This document shows, in pieces, positions 60,317-64,000 of a stretch of 64,000 bases of DNA; the stretch's first letter is position 1; each line of letters starts with the position of its first letter. Position numbers and translations under genes: made by a program. The notes under the pieces are model-generated. The model did not search any database. It was not told the origin of the DNA and was given only the letters and a program-made list of their open reading frames with translations. This DNA comes from Diplonema papillatum. Its lineage: Eukaryota; Euglenozoa; Diplonemea; Diplonemida; Diplonemidae. Location: NCBI GenBank assembly GCA_030068145.1, contig JAPJBO010000298.1, positions 124,001 to 188,000 on the forward strand, given 5' to 3'.

Positions 60317-60595
60317 ACACAGTGGACACAGTGGACACAGTGGACACAGTGGACACAGTGGACACAGTGGACACAGTGGACACAGTGGACACAGTGGACA
60401 CAGTGGACACAGTGGACACAGTGGACACAGTGGACACAGTGGACACAGTGGACACACTGGACACAGTGGACACAGTGGACACACTGGACACAGTGGACAC
60501 AGTGGACACAGTGGACACAGTGGACACAGTGGACACAGTGGACACAGTGGACACAGTGGACACAGTGGACACAGTGGACACAGTGGACACAGTGG
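60317..60595 (+). repeat. 9-bp satellite (GACACAGTG)n, ~31 copies
   Basis: A nearly perfect array; two units read GACACACTG. All six frames are open through it, producing artefactual HSG, TVD, STV or CPL repeat ORFs. Confidence 0.97.
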
Positions 60596-62320
60596 TAAAC
60601 TTCTTACGATTCATCGTGGGAATGTTTCAGCGTAACGACCAAACAGCAGGTCATTGGGGTTTTAGCAACACAAAGTCTAAAATTAGTATAAGACTATGGC
60701 ACAAAGCCGTTCCATGTTGAAAGGTGGCAGAATCGGTTTCCGATGGCACTGAAAGAGGCGTGGTCGAGGCGTTCAAATATTAATTGTTGCTCCTTCACTG
60801 GGGAGTACGTTTAAGACGTCTGGCCTATTCGGATCGTTCAAGCTTGCCTCATTTTTGCTCGGATCGACCTCCTACAACTGAGGACAATGAAAATTCTGCC
60901 TGCTGGTGTGCGTGCCTACGCTGTCCGGTGCCCGAGTAAGGAATGCGTAGCTTTGTTTTATTCTGAATTGAAAGCTGGCCCTCCCGCACGCGGTGTAGGG
61001 GAAGGAGAAAAAGCCATACCCTGTCCCAGTCATAGGCGGTAACTACCAGCTGAGAGTTGACGAACCGAACCTGTGGTTGATACGTTGTCTTCGCGTGGGA
61101 GCACAAGCCGAGCTTCACGGGCGACGACTTCTCATACTCTCCTGCCAGTCGACCGCCGCCAGAGCTCTGCACTTTTGTGCGTGCTGATGAGGGTATAGCT
61201 GTAGTACTTGGTAGGTACGTGTACTAGTCCCATGTTTCGCAAACCCGGGCCGTAGAATGAATAGCAGGTCACACATCTCTGGGTCACGGAAAGAACACTG
61301 TTTGCATACCCCGGTGAGCAAGCAATCCTTGAGCAGTTTGTAGCTGTGGAGTGTCACCTTCCCGCCGTTGGATTTCGACGGCATCTGCCAGAGGCAAAGA
61401 AGCATGTCTTCCGACACGGACGCGAGCTGTGTTGGGATTGGGTGTGTTGACATCATTGTCTGTGGTGCATTTACGAAGGCGCCACGGAAATCGTTGGTTT
61501 GTGCCTACTTCTTTTTGCAAGGCCCGCTTGCAGCGCTTAGGTGTGAGTGTAAGGTGCGCTGGCGAGTTCTGCCGGTTTTGCCGGCATACTGCTGTGTGAT
61601 CGTTTCGGCTTCGAGTTTTGGAATGCGGACCCTCCTCGGACTCGACGTTCTCCACCCCCACGGGTATCGAGTTAGCCGATGGTGGTGAGATGTCTCCTGC
61701 TCCCTCTCATCACGTATTTGCCTTGCGCGTAGCACGGCCAGGTAGAATCGCTTCAGCCTGCTCACGTATTGGCAAGCCTGGCTGTGGTCTAGTGGTACTG
61801 GCTGTACCAGTTAGTGCAAGGCGACCTAGTATTGCAAATGTGTTTCTGAACGTTGTGAATGCTGAAGGTTATCGGAAGCCGGCAAGTCGGCCTTGATTCA
61901 GTCCCTCGGTCTCAAGGGTGGATAAACTAGTTTGTGTGGGCATACCAAGTCATGGGACGGGCTGTAGGTCATGGCGTTGATCCACCGTGCGTGCGCTGCA
62001 ATCTCAATAGCAACCGAGCAGTCGTGGGCGTTGTACAGTCTGATGAGACCAGATCCGAATGAGGCCGCAACAAAAGAGCCGAAAACGTGGAGCGACGTCG
62101 CCGTGTCCCTGCAGTTTCACATTGAATGACGTGTTACGCCGGGTGAGTAATCCTTAGGAACCCCAAACGGACCAAAGGAACCTTAAAGGACCTCGCAACA
62201 GTATGGCATTCCTCTGTTGGGTTCGACAATCAACCTACGTGGACGTGCTTTTGTTCAGGACTGTTTCATCTTATACTTTCCGTAGTTGGTGGTTCTGCGT
62301 TCGCTCCTTTCTTTTTTTTT
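60596..62320. other. Intergenic, no gene recognised
   Basis: ORFs up to 125 codons on both strands, overlapping and without motifs. Confidence 0.5.
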
Positions 62321-62540
62321 TGTGTATAAGCACCTGCGTTGTAGGAAATGCTTGAGGAGACTGCCAGCTGCGATAGATCAAAGGAGGTAAATGTGCTGTA
62401 GCCCACACGAAACACAGGTAAATCTGGGTTTAGTGGCCGGCGTAAGCGTTCAACAAAAAAGACCCAATTTGTAGTTGTATTGTTTTCTCCCCCTCTAGCC
62501 TCCTTCGAAATGAGCACAGGGCAGTCCCTCGAGTATTTCC
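62321..62540 (-). repeat. Dispersed repeat A
   Basis: Inverted full core copy. Confidence 0.9.
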
Positions 62541-62782
62541 TTCGTTCACTGATTATTTACAACCAGCAGCGTGAACACATCATCTACAGCGGCAGCACCA
62601 CATGCTACATGCTTTCCAGAGCCATCTCCCATCTTGGAGTTCGTATGGGTTCGGGTTTCGATTCACGCTTAGGCGGTATTGATTTGCATGCTGTATAGTA
62701 CTATATCTTCAAACGGACGGGGTCGACGGGTGCCTGCCTACATCCTTTGTGGCAACTTCGCGTTGATTTCCTTTCAAAGTAG

Positions 62783-63065
62783 TTTCGTTGAACGCAGCGC
62801 CCAATTGTTTGCACGCTATGCTCGGTTCATACGGTGACGAGCTTCTCATACCCTCCGCAATTCAATGCGTGTGGTGTAAGAGGGAGAGAGAGAAAGACGA
62901 GGAACCATCTCTCAGAGAGTTTCCGGTCTGCTACTTCGAGTAGTAGTAGTAGTTTGAACTTGTTATGCAGCAACTATCTGTGACGATAGACTGCACAACT
63001 AGTAGTAGTATGTGTCGTCTGCCGAAGCAGCCGGAGACAGCAGGCGCAGGGGGCAGGTCTTGCTT
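62783..63065 (+). repeat. Dispersed repeat R3 with unexpanded (TAG)n
   Basis: 62783-62870 and 63003-63065 match parts of the R3 copies at 26.7 and 31.6 kb. Between them are short (TAG)n tracts (62940-62955, 63000-63010) at the place where (GTT)n is expanded at 26.3 kb. Confidence 0.75.
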
Positions 63066-63095
63066 GAAGTCTCCGTTTGACTTGTGAGGCGGGGG

Positions 63096-63318
63096 GAAAT
63101 TGCAAGAACGTGCTTGGAATGGGTATGTGCTCAACACCGCACTGGTGGCCCCGTCTGCGCCGTGTTTCGGTCCTTTAAGTCACGGACACATAAGGCGGAC
63201 CATCGACTGCGACTCGCTGGGCAACACTGACTTGTCTTCTTTTTACGGTGGCAATCTGCGAAGTAAACTCCGCAGAGCACAGTGGACATGGGGTTGCCGT
63301 GTGCAGCACCAATGGTTG
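63096..63318 (+). repeat. Repeats B and C joined
   Basis: A 5' portion of repeat B (63096-63205) runs directly into repeat C (63208-63318). Confidence 0.85.
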
Positions 63319-63423
63319 AAGTACCAAAAGGAAAAAGAGTGCGAGGAAGTAATCCTGCGTGCTGAGGGCAGCAAGTCGCGTTACGCGAAGTACCCTACTG
63401 GAATGGGGGGATTGCAATGACTT

Positions 63424-63819
63424 GTGAGGCGGGGGAGGGGAGGGGGGGGTTTTCCTTTTGTGCTGTTAGAGAGTTTACTCTTCTTGGAGACCCGCCCCCG
63501 GCATCTCGACTGCCCAATCACTGTCGAGAAAGTTTGCGCCTATTGTGATGAGGTGGTTGACCAGGTCCCCACGAAGCCTTGTACACAACACGGCTACAAC
63601 ACGAGGATGCGGCCCTGCTTAGGTGTGCACTCAGCCATCAGGCCATTGGCTGCTAAGCACCCCCCGACCGGTCGATTTGCCACTTTTGTGGACCTCTATT
63701 CGCCGGGCGCACTTGTTCCGCGTTGCATCAAGTACATGATGCTGGCGGTTGGGGGATCGGCGACCGCGACTCAATTAAGGTGCGGTCAACAGTGTCGCCA
63801 CGTGAAGGCCCCCCCATGA
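63424..63819 (+). CDS. Weak ORF, unknown (131 codons)
   Basis: A frame with scattered Cys/His (VEKVCAYCDEVV...KPCTQHGYN) but no match to a known zinc module. It lies between repeats and may be chance. Confidence 0.15.
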   Translation: MRRGRGGGGFPFVLLESLLFLETRPRHLDCPITVEKVCAYCDEVVDQVPTKPCTQHGYNTRMRPCLGVHSAIRPLAAKHPPTGRFATFVDLYSPGALVPRCIKYMMLAVGGSATATQLRCGQQCRHVKAPP

Positions 63820-63849
63820 CACCTTGCTACTTCGAGAAGAAGAAGAAAG

Positions 63850-64000
63850 AAGAGAAAAAAGAAAAAGGCCGCTCCCGGTCCAGGAACGTGACGGTCAACC
63901 ACAGCTTGCAGCGTGCCACAACCCCGTCCGCTCTGCCCTGCGGCTGACCGTCTCGACGAGCTTGTGTTCAGCGCGAGCGCCAAGCCCCAAGGTGCGCCAA
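63850..64000 (+). repeat. Dispersed repeat E, partial at window end
   Basis: Matches 28785-28940 with a 17-bp or larger internal deletion after CACAGCTTGCA; continues beyond the window. Confidence 0.85.

Noticed and set aside
60051..60720. HSG- or TVD-repeat proteins of about 200 residues
   Set aside because: Artefacts of the 9-bp satellite; flanking sequence adds no domain and all frames are equally open.
61618..61896. tRNA-like GTGGTCTAGTGGTACTGG near 61780
   Set aside because: Box A resemblance only; no B box at suitable distance and no cloverleaf.

Overview
This window is nuclear DNA of a eukaryote, most likely a microbial eukaryote or alga; the species cannot be named from sequence alone. 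Three things argue for this. Genes are split by GT-AG introns, the clearest being in a SNF2-type chromatin remodeler. Homopolymers, microsatellites and minisatellites are long and frequent. Most of the window is transposon and dispersed-repeat debris in both orientations. I see no operons, rRNA or CRISPR array, and no convincing tRNA.

Layout. 0-10 kb is repeat mosaic holding a 262-bp TA-flanked MITE (1551-1812), a 2.36-kb terminal-inverted-repeat element (2249-4609) and a 350-bp tandem duplication (9167-9870). 10.2-10.6 kb has a small Pro/Tyr/Gln-rich ORF (minus). 11.7-17.6 kb is a nested locus: a TA-flanked inverted-repeat element (11724-17611) carries a nearly complete tyrosine-recombinase retrotransposon (13463-17390) with split direct repeats and gene order gag, recombinase, RT/RNase H. 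A reduced, solo-type copy of its terminal repeats lies at 24376-24530. A C2HC zinc-finger exon is at 19.9-20.8 kb (minus).

24.9-26.0 kb holds a SnoaL/NTF2-like gene (minus) whose exon end, with its splice donor, is repeated five times. A ~400-bp (GTT)n tract follows at 26.3 kb, and a 310-bp hAT-type MITE with perfect 8-bp target duplications at 27774-28083. A perfect 7 x 30-bp minisatellite is at 30.36 kb. 32.0-35.2 kb is a large low-complexity coiled-coil gene (minus) with 10- and 13-residue repeats; a 50-bp perfect palindrome lies just upstream. 37.0-38.7 kb is a seven-unit degenerate tandem array, and 39.25-39.84 kb is an exactly duplicated PPR-type exon.

42.7-47.2 kb is the best cellular gene, an ATRX/Rad54-like SNF2 ATPase (minus) with an 847-bp repeat-filled intron that splits helicase motif VI. 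48.9-51.4 kb is a double-zinc-ribbon gene followed by decaying tandem copies of its 3' part. 52.0-52.5 kb has another C2HC zinc-finger exon. 53.5-57 kb contains two kinds of 10-bp satellite around a basic, NLS-rich coding segment. 60.3-60.6 kb is a 9-bp satellite.

The genes do not form a pathway. What unites the window is mobile-element biology: YR retrotransposon, hAT-type and TA-type MITEs, nested insertions, and exon-scale tandem duplication, with a few nuclear-type host genes (chromatin remodeler, zinc-finger proteins) surviving between them.
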